Assembly: GCA_028564705.1 (NCBI GenBank)
Contig: JAPXFQ010001770.1
Coordinates: 434,001-498,000 of the forward strand
Direction: 5' to 3'
Source: Apricaphanius iberus
Taxonomy: Eukaryota; Chordata; Actinopteri; Cyprinodontiformes; Aphaniidae
Length of the DNA: 64,000 bases
Both the position numbers and the translations under genes were made by a program. Positions 1 through 12,703 of this stretch are shown here, piece after piece. The notes under the pieces were generated by a model. That model did no database searches and had not been told where the DNA came from. It saw only the letters and a program-made list of their open reading frames with translations. Position 1 is the stretch's first letter, and each line of letters opens with the position of its first letter.

Positions 1-3000
1 CTGCTCATTTAGCCTTGTCAGCATTTCATTGTATTGCAGGTTATTTTTGGTTATTAAAGCAGAATTTTTCAAGCACAAAAAAAGAACCCATCTTACCCAC
101 AATGCATCGGTTGGTACCTGCTTTAAGAACTGTTATTCTCTGCTATCTGCTCATTCATGCAGTTACATGACCTTGACAAATGTTATCTAATAGCAGGTGG
201 CCCCCAAGGTATGTTGGTTTGCAGAGTATATCAACTTGCAGTTGTCATCACAAGATCATAGAGCGCAATATAGAAAATGCAAAGGACTGCTTCTTTGGAC
301 TAATTAGTGGGATAATACATTTCAAAGAGGATGCATGCGAATAATGTATTTGACCAGAAGGAAACACTTCCACTGTCCTGTGTGTGGATACTTGATGGGT
401 ATTTTTTTGTGGCTGATACTCTAAAGTATGGTAAGGACATTGGGATGAAGGAACGAAAAGAGAAGCGTCAGGAAAGTGATGGTTACTTGCATTGTCAACG
501 AAATATTCCCCATATGTTTTGCGTTTTTTTCCTGATATTGTCCAATTCTAATCAGAGGTCATATTTCAAGAGTAAAGTGGTCTACTTAGGGATTATAAAT
601 GCAAACTGTGGAAAAGGGTTTAATCTAGAAATGTCTGATAATAAAGAAGCATTTTTATGGTTATCAGTATGCAATTGTCATCAAAAGACCCTATCTGCAA
701 ATCAAAATAAAGCAATTAAAACAGTTAAGTGCAAATTGGTTTGCTTGCTGGCACAAGTATTATTGGATGAATCGGCAGTGAGAGAGTGTAAGATCTGGGT
801 ATGAATTGTCCCAGAGTATTTAAAACTCCATGATCTGAAAGGTATATCTGCTCTAACAATAACCAAAAACAATATTCTTGTCTTGTTCCCAATTATCACC
901 TTTGATTTTATAGCAAACGACAATATACGGCTGTAGATGAAAAAAAAGAAAGAAAGGGAAATCAGTGTAGATTCTCTATGCAAGAGATGAAGTGGAACAA
1001 AAAAAAAAGGCAACGATAGAGGAGAAGGTGCAAATAAATGACTGATTAGTCTCTGTCTGCATGTCCTAAGAGACCTAGACAAACTAGCTGAACATGAAAC
1101 CGCAAGAACTTCATAAGAATTCCCGAAGGGAAAAAGAAAAGTCTGTCACTAAAAAGATGAAACTGAAGACTAACAAGGAGTTACGTCTCTGTTTGTCTCA
1201 ATCATCAACCGCCCCCAACACACACCATCCTCTCCGTTAAATGTGGGCGAAGGCTGCAGACGTAATCCCGTGTACACTGGCAGATCAAACTTGTAGTGAT
1301 AAAGTTGGGGGTTATGAACATGTCTGGCGAGCACGCCGGCTCAGCGGCAGCCAGCGGGAACCCGACACTTTATGGCTTAGCTCTGTCGCCAGCAACAAAT
1401 CCTTCAAGGTGGCTGTGCAGGCGGGCTGCACTAGCGAATAGGTTTCTGTTGAAAAAAAAAAATCACAGAGGAGAGGACAGAAGGAAATGGGGAGGAGGGA
1501 ATCCAGTTGCTTCATTAAGCTCTGTTCACCCTAGTTAACCTGGAAAAAAAAAATACACATAGCTAAGATCACTCGTTAACGATGATTTTATTTCTAATCA
1601 TTGTTTGCGTCTTCACATGTCGTCATAGGATGGTTTCCGTACTTAACCTGGTGGCCTTAAATGTACTTTAGGTAAGTGTATTTTTCCATCAGCCTGCCTC
1701 TGTGTGTGTGTGTGTGTTTTTGTGTGTGTGTGCAGCTGTTTAGGACAACAAGAGAACGAGGGTTCCAACAGGGCCGACTGGGTGACTCAGGTGCCCTTGG
1801 TCACAATCCATTGGTTCTCCTAAAATACATCATTCACGCCCTGCAGCCAATCCCAGGCTGCCATGTGTGGCTGGCACCTTATTGGAGGACGGCTATTTAG
1901 CAAAGTGTTCTCAGGCGAATGATGGACAGGGTCTTGGGGACTGAAGTGTAATGTGGTTCCTAAGAGCAGAGGAATTGGTCTTCTATTTCTAGAACATTAT
2001 CAATGCAAACCAACACCTCAGACCATATAAAACAGGAGGTCTACAAAATAAGTAACTACAGTTTTATTAAAGATGCCTCTCTAAAGTTTTCTATTTCCTC
2101 ATCTTCTTGTGTGTGCATTGGTTCAAAACAATCCTGCCCTTCCACTTTTAAGCTCCTCAGTACCGGTGCTCTGTCCTCTCCGTGCTTAATGGGTGCTGTT
2201 CCCAGCTTAGGTTGTGCCAAGGTCAATTACTGCACAGGTAGAGCTTTTGGCTGCACCGTATTATTGCTTAAGCACATATGGGCCAGTAATAGCTACTAAC
2301 CAAGATTATCCAGAGTGCCCACGGCTTGTACGGCACTAATCCAGTGCTTTAAATGCTTTTGCTCGCTTTCAAATTGAACCGTTTATTTAATCTACCAGCT
2401 GTTTCCGCTCAGATTTTCCTCCTCTGTAGCTCGTGCGCTAAGAGATCAACTGCAAATCTTTCCGACTCATATAATTACAAAAAACTGACAAAACAAGGTA
2501 GAAAATCTATTCTTGCCTAAGCTTGAGGAATCAGCTGCTGCTCAGAAGATGCAGAAACAGGATAGGCAACACAACACACGCACATGAGCCTGTAGCACAC
2601 GGCGAGGGCAGAAGTGGCAAAGAAGGTCACCTGGATGAGTTTCAGTGGGAAACAGCAAGAAGCACAACCTGCACACTGATATAACATGATCTGCAGGCAT
2701 TTAGTGCGTTTCAATAAGTGCCCCGTGAAGAGCAGGTCATTGATTCAATGTCTATTCTTTGCCTTTTTTTTGTTTTTTAAAGGACAACCTATACCTGGTC
2801 CTGCTTAGCTGAAAATCATGAGATCAAGCTACTTCTTTTCTTAATTTATGTGGAGGAATTGCAAAAAGATATAAAATAATTAGATGGGATAATATTTCCA
2901 GAAAAAAAGCATTACTAGAATCAGTGGGGGGTTCTTGCATGAATGCTGTCCTTGGCGATCCTCTCTTTCTGTAACCCTGTCATGACCCACTCCTCAAACC

Positions 3001-3689
3001 TTTCATTAAGTAACTTATCAGAAACATTACACATATCGATCTGTTAATACCACTCTTGTGCTTTGCAAAAAAAGACAGATTATACCTGATCGCATTGGGC
3101 TTTTTGACCTTGGATTGATCAAATGTGGGCCAGATTCTTTAAAGAAATTGCAAAATACACCTATAACTTAGCAAGCTACAGGTCAGACACTAACATTGGC
3201 CAGCTGGAGTATATACGTAGCTATAATTCCTGAGTGCTTATATGGAGATCTAATAGGACTGCTGCTCTGGATGAATGGACATGCATTTCGGCGAAATAAC
3301 ATTTTCTTGGACAATTTTGTTTTGTGCTAATGCTTCCCCCAAGGACATGTCACTCTGGCCGGAGCGTCACACTATGAATAACCACCACTGCCTTGAAGAC
3401 AGATTATAGACTTCTCAGGACTGGTTCACACAGTTATCTAAATTATGAACACTTTTCCATTGTAAATCACAGACAAAAGGTGTTGTTTTTACACAAAGTG
3501 CAGGACATCGTGAATGTTTTTAGCAGATGAGACCTTTGTGTTGTTCTCCCATAGGGAGGATTCAAGATCATAAGGCACGCAATTAAAACAACAAAAACTG
3601 ATAACAACGGGAAGCAACAGCAGTTATCAAAGGAGCACCTGGAGGATAATCATCATGATTACAGTCAGAAAAGGAAGCAGAAACTTTAC
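1..3689 (-). other. CLYBL intron 6, partial
   Basis: No exon-like sequence continuing CLYBL (VIHP block) was found on the minus strand. The stretch holds a short TG microsatellite at 1701-1732 and otherwise non-repetitive sequence. The interval of about 1740-1960 is less AT-rich, with several CCAAT-like and CAGGTG-like words, and could be conserved noncoding DNA, but this rests on composition only. Short open frames here show no recognisable domain. Confidence 0.6.
1701..1732. repeat. Interrupted (TG)n microsatellite
   Basis: Two TG runs separated by a short T run, seen directly in the sequence. Confidence 0.9.
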
Positions 3690-3857
3690 CCGTGAAACCC
3701 ATGAGAGCTCCCTTCTTGGCCTGTAGCCTCAGTCCTTCCACGTCTTTATAGTCGATGTAAACCAGGTCGATGGCCTGCAGCCCGAAAGCTTTGGTGGTCA
3801 CAACCACCTTCTGCCTCGCATAGAGCAGCTCCCTGGCATCCTTTGTCCGCGTGGCAC
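3690..3857 (-). CDS. clybl: CLYBL exon 6
   Basis: A 168-bp exon encodes ATRTKDARELLYARQK, then TTKAFGLQAIDLVYIDYKD and GALMGFT. These match the family block that follows the metal-binding site; AFGLQAIDLVYIDF is the signature of vertebrate CLYBL. The acceptor is GCTCTTTAG before 3857 and the donor is TTCACGG|GTAAAG at 3690/3689. The exon ends within the Gly codon of the conserved GFTGK; the next exon should begin with the rest of that codon and the VIHP motif. No such exon is visible between 1 and 3689, so it is inferred to lie beyond the left edge of the window. Confidence 0.95.
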
Positions 3858-6229
3858 CTAAAGAGCACCAGCAAGCAAATACAAGAACGCTGAGATAGAG
3901 TGAGGGGCAATAAATAATATCTACAGCTACTCTTTATTTAGAGGACGGTGTTTATTTTAAATTGTTCATCCCAGACCCAACAGCAGGAAGAGACATTCAA
4001 AAATACAGACTTCCGTACAAAACTATTACTTACCTTTTAAAATGCTTCAATTTTGTTTGATTACGACAATAAATATAAAGTGTTTTCAGGGAATTATGAG
4101 ATGGATCAAAGTCACAATATTGCGACAAGCAACATTGTGAGTTTAATTTTAGCCACAGCTGCAGATATCACCAATAATTTAATTACTATTTTACATCAGG
4201 AGATGGCGGACATCTGTAACTTTATTCTAAGCCATATGTTTGGGTGTATTGCTGTGGAAGATTTTGGAGTAAATCAGCTTTTCAGGCAGCACCGACAGTG
4301 GGAGTGTGCAGTGGCTGCAGTCACAGCATAGAGTGAGCAAGTCGCAGAAAGATAAAACTTATGATGCCAAGATGTCTGAATTCCCGGCCATCAAGTAATG
4401 GCTGACTCAGATTCTGAAGAGGAATATGCACCCCGTCTGATCAAGATGTTTAGTTGTCCAGGGAGAAAGACATTGATGCTCCATCAGCTCGCAACTACAG
4501 CCACTCCCGTTCGCAATGGCGCTCCACAAGCAGCACATTCCAGGTCTGACACTGCGTCTGGTTCTCCCGGTGGGAGAAAGGTATCTGATCGGGTAACATG
4601 GGTGGTCATAACAACGCTAATCGTGACAGAGGTGGCAGGAATGTAAAAATTGAAACAGCAGCAGACACGGTGGAAAACGCAAGAGAAAACAGACTGCTAA
4701 TAAGCTAATAAACAGGAGGAACGTTCACTGTCCCGCTGCAAATGATGGTGATGGCAAGGTTTGATTGACAGATGAGGATGACTAGTATCACCAGTGGATC
4801 AGACTATTTGAAGAGCCTGTTGGTTATTTTGGGGATGGATCTGTAAAATTCTGAGCCCAATGATTTCTTTCTGTTGTTTTATTTAGTAATTAGACTAATG
4901 GAGCCTCAGAACAAAGGATATAAACAAACATATTCACCTGATGTTGAAAAAAATGCCCTAAAAAATTATATATATAAATAAGCAGGGCACTTTTACTTAT
5001 ATAGCACACTTTCAACACAAAGGCAGTTTAAGGTGCTGTAAATGCTTCAGTGGTAATGAAACCAAATACATGATAAAAATAAGAAAATTAAAACAGATCT
5101 TAGTAAAAGAGATTAATTTAGTAACTGAAGCATGAAAAATAAAATGTATGTGAAAGTATGAAATTTAAAAACAAACGCATAAGAATAAAAAAAGGTGTAA
5201 AGAACAAATTTATGCAAAATAATATAGATTAAATAAAATATAAAAAATTAGAATCAAAATCAACATATACACATATATATAGACTAATATTCTAAATAAA
5301 ATACAAGTTTTAAACAATGTAAAAATATAAACATATGTAAAAGTCATTCAGTTCATTATAGCCAATGCCTTACAACATCATCATATGCAAATTAGATATG
5401 TGAATTTGCTCCCATCCTTCTTGCCTGATTGCCCTCTTTTAAATTCCACTCATCTTCTGTTCATACTCTGACCAGGTTTCTTGTCCCTGCTGGAAAAAAA
5501 AAAAATCTCACAGCATTATGCTGCCTCTACCATGTGTTTATCACCTTTGTTTAGATCGATATTACGTCTTAATTTACTTGCACCTCCATTTTATAAAGAA
5601 AAGGTCTGTTTAGTGCATGACCAACAGTTTTCCTTTCAACATATTCTGTCCATCTGAGCTGTGGACACAGAAGGTCCTCCAAAGCTACCATGGTTGGTTC
5701 TATTATTAATACTCTGCTTGTCCAGTGTGCTAAGTTAGGTGGAAGCTAATGTCTTAGTTTGTTTTATAATCTAACTCTGCTGTAAACTTCTTCTCAGTGT
5801 TTTCAGAGCTGCAACTGGTTTGGTCTTTATGATGCTGATTTTTCACTGATTTGATCTGAAAAATCCACTGACACATTCATTCAACAGTTAGATTTAGGAA
5901 GTTAAACTGAACAGGCATTGGGTTTAATGACTATTGAAGTGATTTCTGAAGACAAAAGCCAGCAGCAGATTGTATTTTGTGGTATCAAAGAAAGGAGGAA
6001 GAATGCATACACAAACCACAAAAGCCACTACTTTACATTGGTCAGTCATTCCAAATCCAAAATGAATCAATTTTCCAGGGTTCGACTCTCGCCCCATGGA
6101 CATTTGCTAAAAGTCTCTCCCCTACTTCTCTCACCCTTTCTGTACTATCCACTTCAAATAAAGGCCAATGTGGCCACAAAACTTAAGAAAGGTTAAAAAG
6201 TTGAAGTGGTTCGAATATTTTTTCCATAC
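3858..6229 (-). other. CLYBL intron 5
   Basis: The intron contains an L2-like LINE tail (4986-5050) followed by A/T-rich sequence to about 5350. Two adjacent plus-strand open frames (4053-4331 and 4398-4646) have no recognised motif. The rest shows nothing recognisable. Confidence 0.7.
4986..5050 (-). mobile_element. L2-like LINE 3' tail fragment, reverse orientation
   Basis: The words TTTACTTATATAGCACACTTT and TAAGGTGCTGTAAATG are the reverse complement of the fish L2-type LINE 3' end, in which a conserved AAAGCACTTTGAATTGCC-like segment is followed by a short oligonucleotide repeat. The same signature recurs at 14524, 44117 and 50780, and in sense orientation at about 13900. Only the tail is present, typical of 5'-truncated insertions. 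Confidence 0.6.
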
Positions 6230-6323
6230 CTATGCTGGCACAGAAGTCATCAGAGCCAAACACCACGCCGTCATGGTGGAGCCCAGCTCTGGGAGCGACC
6301 TGGCGGATTTCCTCACATACGGC
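6230..6323 (-). CDS. clybl: CLYBL exon 5
   Basis: A 94-bp exon encodes AVCEEIRQVAPRAG and then GVVFGSDDFCASI plus the first base of a Gly codon. The second conserved acidic metal-site region of the family (GGEDF in the human enzyme) reads GSDDF here, keeping the central aspartate. The residue after F is Cys instead of the usual Arg. The acceptor is TCTCTCTTAG before 6323 and the donor is AGCATAG|GTATGG at 6230/6229. The phase 1 end is completed by GT at the start of exon 6, giving the conserved SIG. Confidence 0.93.
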
Positions 6324-7168
6324 CTAAGAGAGAACAAATAGATCTTCATAACATAGGCAGAGACAGTAGCAGGAGCTGGATAGAAGAAACTCATCTTATC
6401 ATGGCTATTAGAAAAACGTTATTTCTTGTTTCATCGAAAAAAATTCTTAGTAATGTATTGTTTTTGGCAGAAAATATGCTCATGATTCCCAAAGAAGGTT
6501 GGACAAAAGCATAATTAAATGACACACAGGTAGTCTAGATAACAGTGGGTAAGACCAGTGGCCACAGTAATGACCGAAAGAACACAAATCTAGACTGTTG
6601 TAAGATGCTTTTCAGGCTTTTCTTTAATTTCAAATTCAAATTAATACCGCCTCTAACTGTGCTACAGCAGGTTTGTTACCTGGTGTGCAGTCAGTCTGGG
6701 TGAAAATAAAGGGTTTTCTCAAGAAAGCAGACACAAGCAAACCCTCATCCCGCTCCTCCTAACCCCCAACAAAACACACACTCACAAAAGCAGTCGGAGA
6801 ATTAGACTGAAGAACTGACGAACTAAAAGAAGGACTGCCAGCTGGTTACTCCCCAAATCTGCTCTCTTTACCCCTCCAAGAAGCTGAAGGTCATGCTGCA
6901 CTGTTAGACGAATCTGACTGATTCTAGCTGAAATGTCCTAAAGAACTTTCTCACCATGAGAATATTAAATTAGCACTAATTAAACAATGTCAGGACGTCT
7001 GAGGATGGAGGGCATTTTGAGAGGTGGTCGAGGAGCTTTAGATCCTTTTCATTTGGGATGTGCTGAGTTCTCTTCATGCTGATGGAGTCTTTAATCTGAA
7101 GCCAAATATGAACAAACAGCAGAAATCTCTTACGTTTGCAGTTTTCCTTTCATTTCCTTGGAATATAC
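6324..7168 (-). other. CLYBL intron 4
   Basis: A short 845-bp intron. I see no repeat, open frame or RNA gene in it. Confidence 0.8.
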
Positions 7169-7270
7169 CTTAAAATTGAGCAGGCCCACAGCGGTTTCCA
7201 CAAAGGTGATGAGGCGAATGGGTTCTGTCAGCGTCCGTCCTTTCAAGTTCTGCTGAAACCTGTCGACAAA
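7169..7270 (-). CDS. clybl: CLYBL exon 4
   Basis: A 102-bp exon encodes 34 residues, including LKGRTLTEPIRLITFVETA and GLLNFK. The glutamate of FVETA is, by family knowledge, one of the Mg2+-binding acidic residues of CitE-like enzymes. The acceptor is GTGTGCTCAG before 7270 and the donor is AATTTTAAG|GTATAT at 7169/7168. Both ends are phase 0, consistent with exon 3 upstream and exon 5 downstream. Intron 4, which follows, is only 845 bp. Confidence 0.94.
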
Positions 7271-7583
7271 CTGAGCACACGGGCAACGTGTCAGGCTCCA
7301 CTCCTTAACAACAACCCACAGTTCGTGTGACTGGGAGACAATAAAGCTCCTGGCATTCTCAGTAAATTAATTTACTCGCAGCTTGGCCAACTATTTTTAC
7401 ACAGTTCAAATAAAAAAGGAAAATAGGTTTTTAGTTACACAATTAACTATAACTCAGAGGACACTGATTTCTATTGAGCAATTTTTGTTATGTAACACGC
7501 TACTCTTTTTTTACCATGCAGCTGATATCACCACTTGAATATTGCTTACACACATATATTATATTTACATGAAAATACACTAG

Positions 7584-8182
7584 GCACTGGATTTTATCTA
7601 GGGGTAGCAGAATAAAGGGGGGCGAATACAAATGACGCAAAGAGCAAATAGGAGCTAAGACACAGCATTGGATTTGAAATAGGGTTTGTAATGTAAAGGG
7701 GATGAATACAATGTAACAAATAGTAAGAGGACTCTAAGAACCCAAACAAGCTCTCTACAAATTAAACAACAAGAGCCAGCTACGCAACTGGGCGCTGGAT
7801 TTTAGTTAAGGGTAGCCAAGAAAAAGGGTCTGAATATACATTATCCAAACAACAAAAGCTGATTGTAAAACACTGCAAAGGGTTTTAGTAAGGGGTAGAC
7901 GACTGAAAGTGGTTCAAAGATAACAAACACGAACAGCAACAGCGAGCTAACTGGTGATTTCATGTCAGGGCAGCAGAGGTTTGGGGACGGAACCCAAATC
8001 ATACAAACAACAAAAGCTAGCTGAACATTGCACTGGATTTTAGCCTGGGTAGCAGAAAAACTGGGGTGAAAACGAATGCATTTCACTTTTTTTGCCAGAT
8101 TTATATCGGTAAAACATTGTGAAAACCAGTGCATCGTTTTCTTTCAATAATGCCCAACTTTGTGTTGGTGAAAATCCCGTCT
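7584..8182 (+). repeat. Six-unit ~80-bp tandem array from a Tc1-like element
   Basis: Diverged units begin near 7584, 7665, 7792, 7871, 7949 and 8030, each starting with a version of GCACTGGATTTTAG, then AGGGGTAGCAGAATAAAGGG and GAATACAAATG. Unit spacing is 81, 127, 79, 78 and 81 bp. The last unit runs into GTGAAAACCAGTGCATC and CAACTTTGTGTTGGTG, the region that in fish Tc1-like MITEs lies just inside the 3' terminal repeat. The same segment occurs once, not in tandem, at 34574-34733. The array is therefore read as a local expansion of one internal segment of that element. Confidence 0.7.
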
Positions 8183-9929
8183 ATTTAAACTCGGATGAAT
8201 TATTCTGTGGTAACAACTGCAAAAGAAACTGTTTTCAAAACCACTGGTAAGATAGAAAGGATAGAGTAGGGGGAAAGGTCTTAATACGTCGCTATCTCTT
8301 TTTGATGGAAATCTCGACACCTTTATTACCTGCGCCACTGCAGCTTCAGCACCTTATGCAGGAAATCTGTGGAGGTTCACATGGCGCAGTGAGTAAGCAA
8401 AGGAGAGCAGGAACAAAGGCGAAGAAATAAAATATTTTACATTAACATCAGGGTTCCGCCTTTCATCTGAAGTATTCTGCTCCTTTCATAGGTTCTCCTC
8501 AGCTAGAGTTTGTGATTTCCCTGAGAGAGCACGCAGACATGTAAATGCACCCACGCACACACCCGCACATCGCATAGACACAGAAGAAACAAAGTGCAGA
8601 AAAAGGAAGAAGAAACAAGATTTGGAACGTCTTTGAGCATGTTTTTACCACTGCATTATTCTGGTTTGTGTACCTCCTCCGTGGCGGGTGAACAGGGGAG
8701 AGCGCAGCAACAATCAGAGAGCGGTGTGACACTTTGCTGAGGCCTTTATGCTGCACGACTCCTGCTAATATGCAAGCTCACCTAAGTAGGGTTTTAAAAC
8801 CCAAGTTTAATTCTTTGAAGACCAAAGCGTTCCGATTTTTTCCAACAGACCAGTTCACAGCTAGCGCTGGACTGCCAGTGGGGTTGCCCAAATTCCTAAA
8901 TCTATCATCTGGAAACACACAAAAGCCCCCTCTGTCAGATTTTTCCTTTCAAAGCCAGACAAAAAGAAAAAAAAAGAGACAGAAAGAGAAGAGAGCAAAA
9001 AGCTTGGACTAGAAATGTCTACCTCAGAGTTTCTCCATCCTCTCCTTTTGCTTCTTCTTTAAAACATCAGGAAAAAAAACCCCAAAGATTAGAAATAACC
9101 TCAGGTACATCATAACTATTTGTCCAAATGAGGAGCACAATAGCCCAGGCACTAACAACTCTTACTCTGAAAACTGAAAGGAGTGGACCTCCATTGAAGG
9201 GGTTCGGGGGGAAAAAAATACAATAAAATAGAGGCAATTTTAATCATCTCTCCATTCAATCTCGGTTGGATAAATCATATCGGGGAGATTTGCATAAATA
9301 CAAACCATCAAAGACTTTTCATCTTCAAAGAGGTTTTCAAGACCCAATAGGCTTTGTACTGTAATCATCCGAGGTCACAACCCTACGGGAGCATGGCTGC
9401 TATGGCAACATAAAAACTAACGCTGGGGGTTTAAGCATAATATGCCCCCCTCCCTTGCCATCACAGGAAGGTTTTTTTTTTGGATTTTTTTTGGGGTGGG
9501 GGTCTCAGACACAGTGTGAAAAGAGGGTGTAGATAAACCCAATTCTGTGACAGAGGTGACCAGATAGATGTGGCTTCGTCATTGGGGAATCCAACAGACA
9601 CTGTGGCTTGCCCACCAATAAGAACCAAAAATAACAAAAACCCAGTCTATGATTACATGTTTCTGTTCTTCCTAAAACTCTCCTCTTCAGCTATTATACA
9701 CCTTAAGGGTCTGATTTACTAGCATAAGAGGTGCTATAGACGCTGTTTATTGTTACTCTGATTTGCACAGCAACCATTAGCTGTCAATGGCTATCAAACC
9801 AAAATGTAGCATTCAGTGTTGAATTGAAAAAAAAACAAAAAAAACTATTGATAGAAGGGAAGAAATAACACCTCTTGTTGCCATTCAGAGCCACGATGCA
9901 AACAAGCCCTCTGACAATTTTTGACTCGC

Positions 9930-10560
9930 AATCATGAAAAGAGAAGGAGGTAGAGACGGGGCACGAGAAAGGAGGCTATAGTGGGACAAGTTTCAATTAA
10001 TTTTCTTCAAAAGGGGGCCAGATTAAATGTTTCCGGCCTGCTGAAGTGTTCATTTCACAGAGGGGAAGCGGAGAAAAGGGATGAGGGGAGGGACGGGAGG
10101 AGGAGTAGAGGAGGAGGGGGAGGAGCGGGACAGGGTGCGATTCTTTTGGTCCCCAGTGCACACCAAACAGTGTGGTGGGCAAAGAATGCGCACGGCTCCA
10201 AATCTGTGTGAGAATTGTCCTCGAACAAAAGAGTGCGTGTGTGTGCGAGGGGGAGTTTACGCCTGTTACAGCCCAATAAGGCCTGTCAGTCAGACAAGGG
10301 GCTGGAGGAGAGCAGAAAGGCCAAGCCAAAGAGTACAGCACAAAGAGAAACAAGCAGGTCCATCTTTCAGCGACAAATCAGGCTGAAGGTTCCTGTGCCA
10401 ATATCAATAAAAAAAAGGGCGAAAAATAAACAAGTGAGGGATTTACTGCCCAGCCTAACAAGAGCGGAGAGAATCAGACACATGCTTACAACGCAAACAC
10501 ACACAGGGGAAAGACTGGCCAAGGCACAGACGGAAAGAGCTGTGAGGGACCAAGGTGAGA
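9930..10560. repeat. Purine-rich low-complexity block
   Basis: The plus strand is strongly biased to G and A (for example around 10077-10135), creating long open frames on both strands rich in Gly/Arg/Glu or Pro/Ser/Leu. No conserved domain is visible, so none is called as a gene. Confidence 0.5.
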
Positions 10561-10761
10561 TCGGATGAACATGCATGACAGGATCACAGCCCAATGCAGA
10601 AGTCGTCTTGGCCTCTTGAGCACACGCCTGCTGGTGCAGAAACACAAAAAATAATAAATAAATCACAACAGAAACGCGGTAACCTTAAGAGCCAGCGTGC
10701 AGGTTGACTTGAATAAACTTACATTAAAGTGCATTAGAGTCCCGAAAGAAAGAAGGTTGGA

Positions 10762-10779
10762 GGGGGGGGGGGGGGGGGG
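10762..10779. repeat. G18 homopolymer
   Basis: Eighteen consecutive G residues in intron 3, seen directly. The true length is uncertain because such runs are error-prone in sequencing. Confidence 0.85.
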
Positions 10780-11075
10780 TTAGCAGGCAATTATGTATGT
10801 CATACAGCTTTTAATTAGTGAACAGTTATTTTTTTGTGTGATTGTGCAATAATAACTATAATAAATTTAAAGGAAAATGAATAACAAAAGTGTCTTTTTA
10901 AACAGAATAAAAGTAGTGGAGGATGAAAAGCTGGAGCGGTGAATAAGCGAACACCTGTCAGCAATTATGTTGGGAAGAAAGGCCAGCAGGAAATAGACGT
11001 ATTCTAATTAAAACCACTAGTTAAAAACTTCCTGTGCCTGCTACTAGACCATGTATGCGTACATAATATTGTGTA

Positions 11076-11079
<4 letters not shown>

Positions 11080-11107
<28 letters not shown>
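11080..11107. repeat. (GT)14 microsatellite
   Basis: An uninterrupted GT run, seen directly. Confidence 0.95.
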
Positions 11108-11756
11108 GAGACACGTGCGTGTTTGCTAAGGTTTCAAACCAGACCAGACACATGCCTTTCACAACTGATTTAACTGAAGCTTTTAAAGGCTATATTAGCC
11201 ACTTAAGAAGAAGTTTAACATAACACTAGTCAGTAATAATCAATAAAAAAACCAATATAAGCTAAAGTGTTCAGAAATTTGGATAATATTTATTGCCTTT
11301 GAACTTATCAAATAAGCAAAAGAAAAGACATGTTGACAGTTTTTTTTTCTTAGGTAGTTGAAGCATATGGTGCTGATCAAAAAAGTCTTCATTAATGGTG
11401 TCTCTCTCTTTCCTGACCTTTAAGAATTTGACATCCGTACAGCAGGCCGTAATGAAAACCCATAGGCATGGTCAGTGCCTAACAAACAACTCTTAACAAG
11501 CGCAGCGATCGAGGTACTAGGGACTAAACAAAAAGTGTAGATTTCTTTGTTATTTTGAAGGAAAAAAGGTAATACCACTGTCAGGTACACTGCCTCAATT
11601 ATTAAAAACCCTGTCGAAGGTGTCTAAAATGCCCTGAAAAATAATCTGTTATGGAATGGCATAATCTCGTAGCCAAATATTTGATATTTGTAAAAAGACT
11701 ATAATTCATACAAAACAAATGTATCCAAGCCATATTATAAATATATACCTAGCTAT

Positions 11757-12703
11757 TAGGGGTGTGAGGAAAAATCGATTCATGTCTGAAACTTGATTCC
11801 TATTTAACAAGATTCAGAATCGATCCGAAATGTTTGAGAATCGATTCTCAAAAAATATGTTTTCTGAACCTTTTTACATTTTCGCTTCGCGTAGTGTTTG
11901 TCATGCAACGGCCACCGTCGCATTGACAGGTCTGATGCGCCGTTGGCTAGCGTGAGCGCTAGCTAGCTGTAGCCGCTAGGCTAAAGCTTCAGCATGAAAG
12001 ACGAAGGAGAAACCCAGACCGCCCCATCTTTGCTAAAGGTAATTGTTTGGGCCGTCTAAAAGGTCTTCTCCATGCTAATGACACCCTTGGCTAAAGTTTT
12101 TTTTTTTTTTTTATAAATCTGCAAGTATATAAGAGCGATCTTTCTTTATAAGCTACACATAAACATCCAGCAGCGCTGCACACCTGTGGCGCTTTCAAGG
12201 AAGTCCGAAATATATGCTGAGTTCAATAACGTTAGGACTTTTAAAATTTCTAACAAAAACAATGAAAATAATAACATAAGCCATAAATTTCTGTTTAATG
12301 ATGGTTGATAAGCAACATTTGGTGCATACTAAATATTTTCAATGTATTTTCTACTACGTACCAAAGAACAAACAAAATACTTTTTTTTTTCTTCTTGAAA
12401 TATATCAGCATTTTTTTTTCCAAGACTAGACATTTTTTTTAAAAGGTCTTGGATGTACAGTTGCAATTTCATGTCTTGTTACTATTGAACCAGTTCCCTT
12501 CTCTCAACATAGATTTTAAAATCCATTTTGTGTTGATGCCCTATTCATGGCTCACTTCATCACTGACACTTGGCAGATCAAGTTGTGTGTATTACAAACA
12601 CAAATGATGAATGAAAGAGTATTGACTAAGAAAATTGTTTTTATTTGAATCGAGAATCGCTTCTGAATCGAGAATCCTTTCTGAATCGAATCGTCACCCC
12701 TAG
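11757..12703. mobile_element. hAT-type nonautonomous element (TAGGGGTG ends)
   Basis: The left end TAGGGGTGTGAGG and the right end, which reads CTAGGGGTGACGATTC on the reverse strand, form imperfect terminal inverted repeats. The flanking subterminal zones are dense in AATCGATTC-type words on both sides. This architecture is common in fish hAT-superfamily relics. The interior is AT-rich with no transposase; a short frame beginning MKDEGETQTAPSLLK near 11994 could be a remnant of a 5' exon. No clear 8-bp target duplication was seen. Confidence 0.55.

Noticed and set aside
2517..2714. Possible CLYBL exon 7 on the minus strand (a LIQV word)
   Set aside because: No VIHP motif, no consistent splice site and the surrounding residues do not match the family.
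4053..4646. Two adjacent plus-strand open frames (92 and 82 codons), one beginning MADSDSEEEYAPRLIK
   Set aside because: No domain or family match that I recognise, no splice or codon evidence, and the position is within a CLYBL intron on the opposite strand. An old transposon remnant is possible but unsupported.
7584..8182. CRISPR-like alternation of similar and dissimilar segments
   Set aside because: Units are diverged, about 80 bp, and match a Tc1-like transposon interior in a vertebrate intron. There are no short identical repeats with unique spacers.
9981..10666. Several overlapping frames over 100 codons on both strands
   Set aside because: The purine-rich low-complexity block opens frames on both strands; none has a domain or conserved residues.
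10762..10779. G-quadruplex regulatory element
   Set aside because: A pure G18 run could fold, but nothing in the context supports function, and the run length may be an assembly error.
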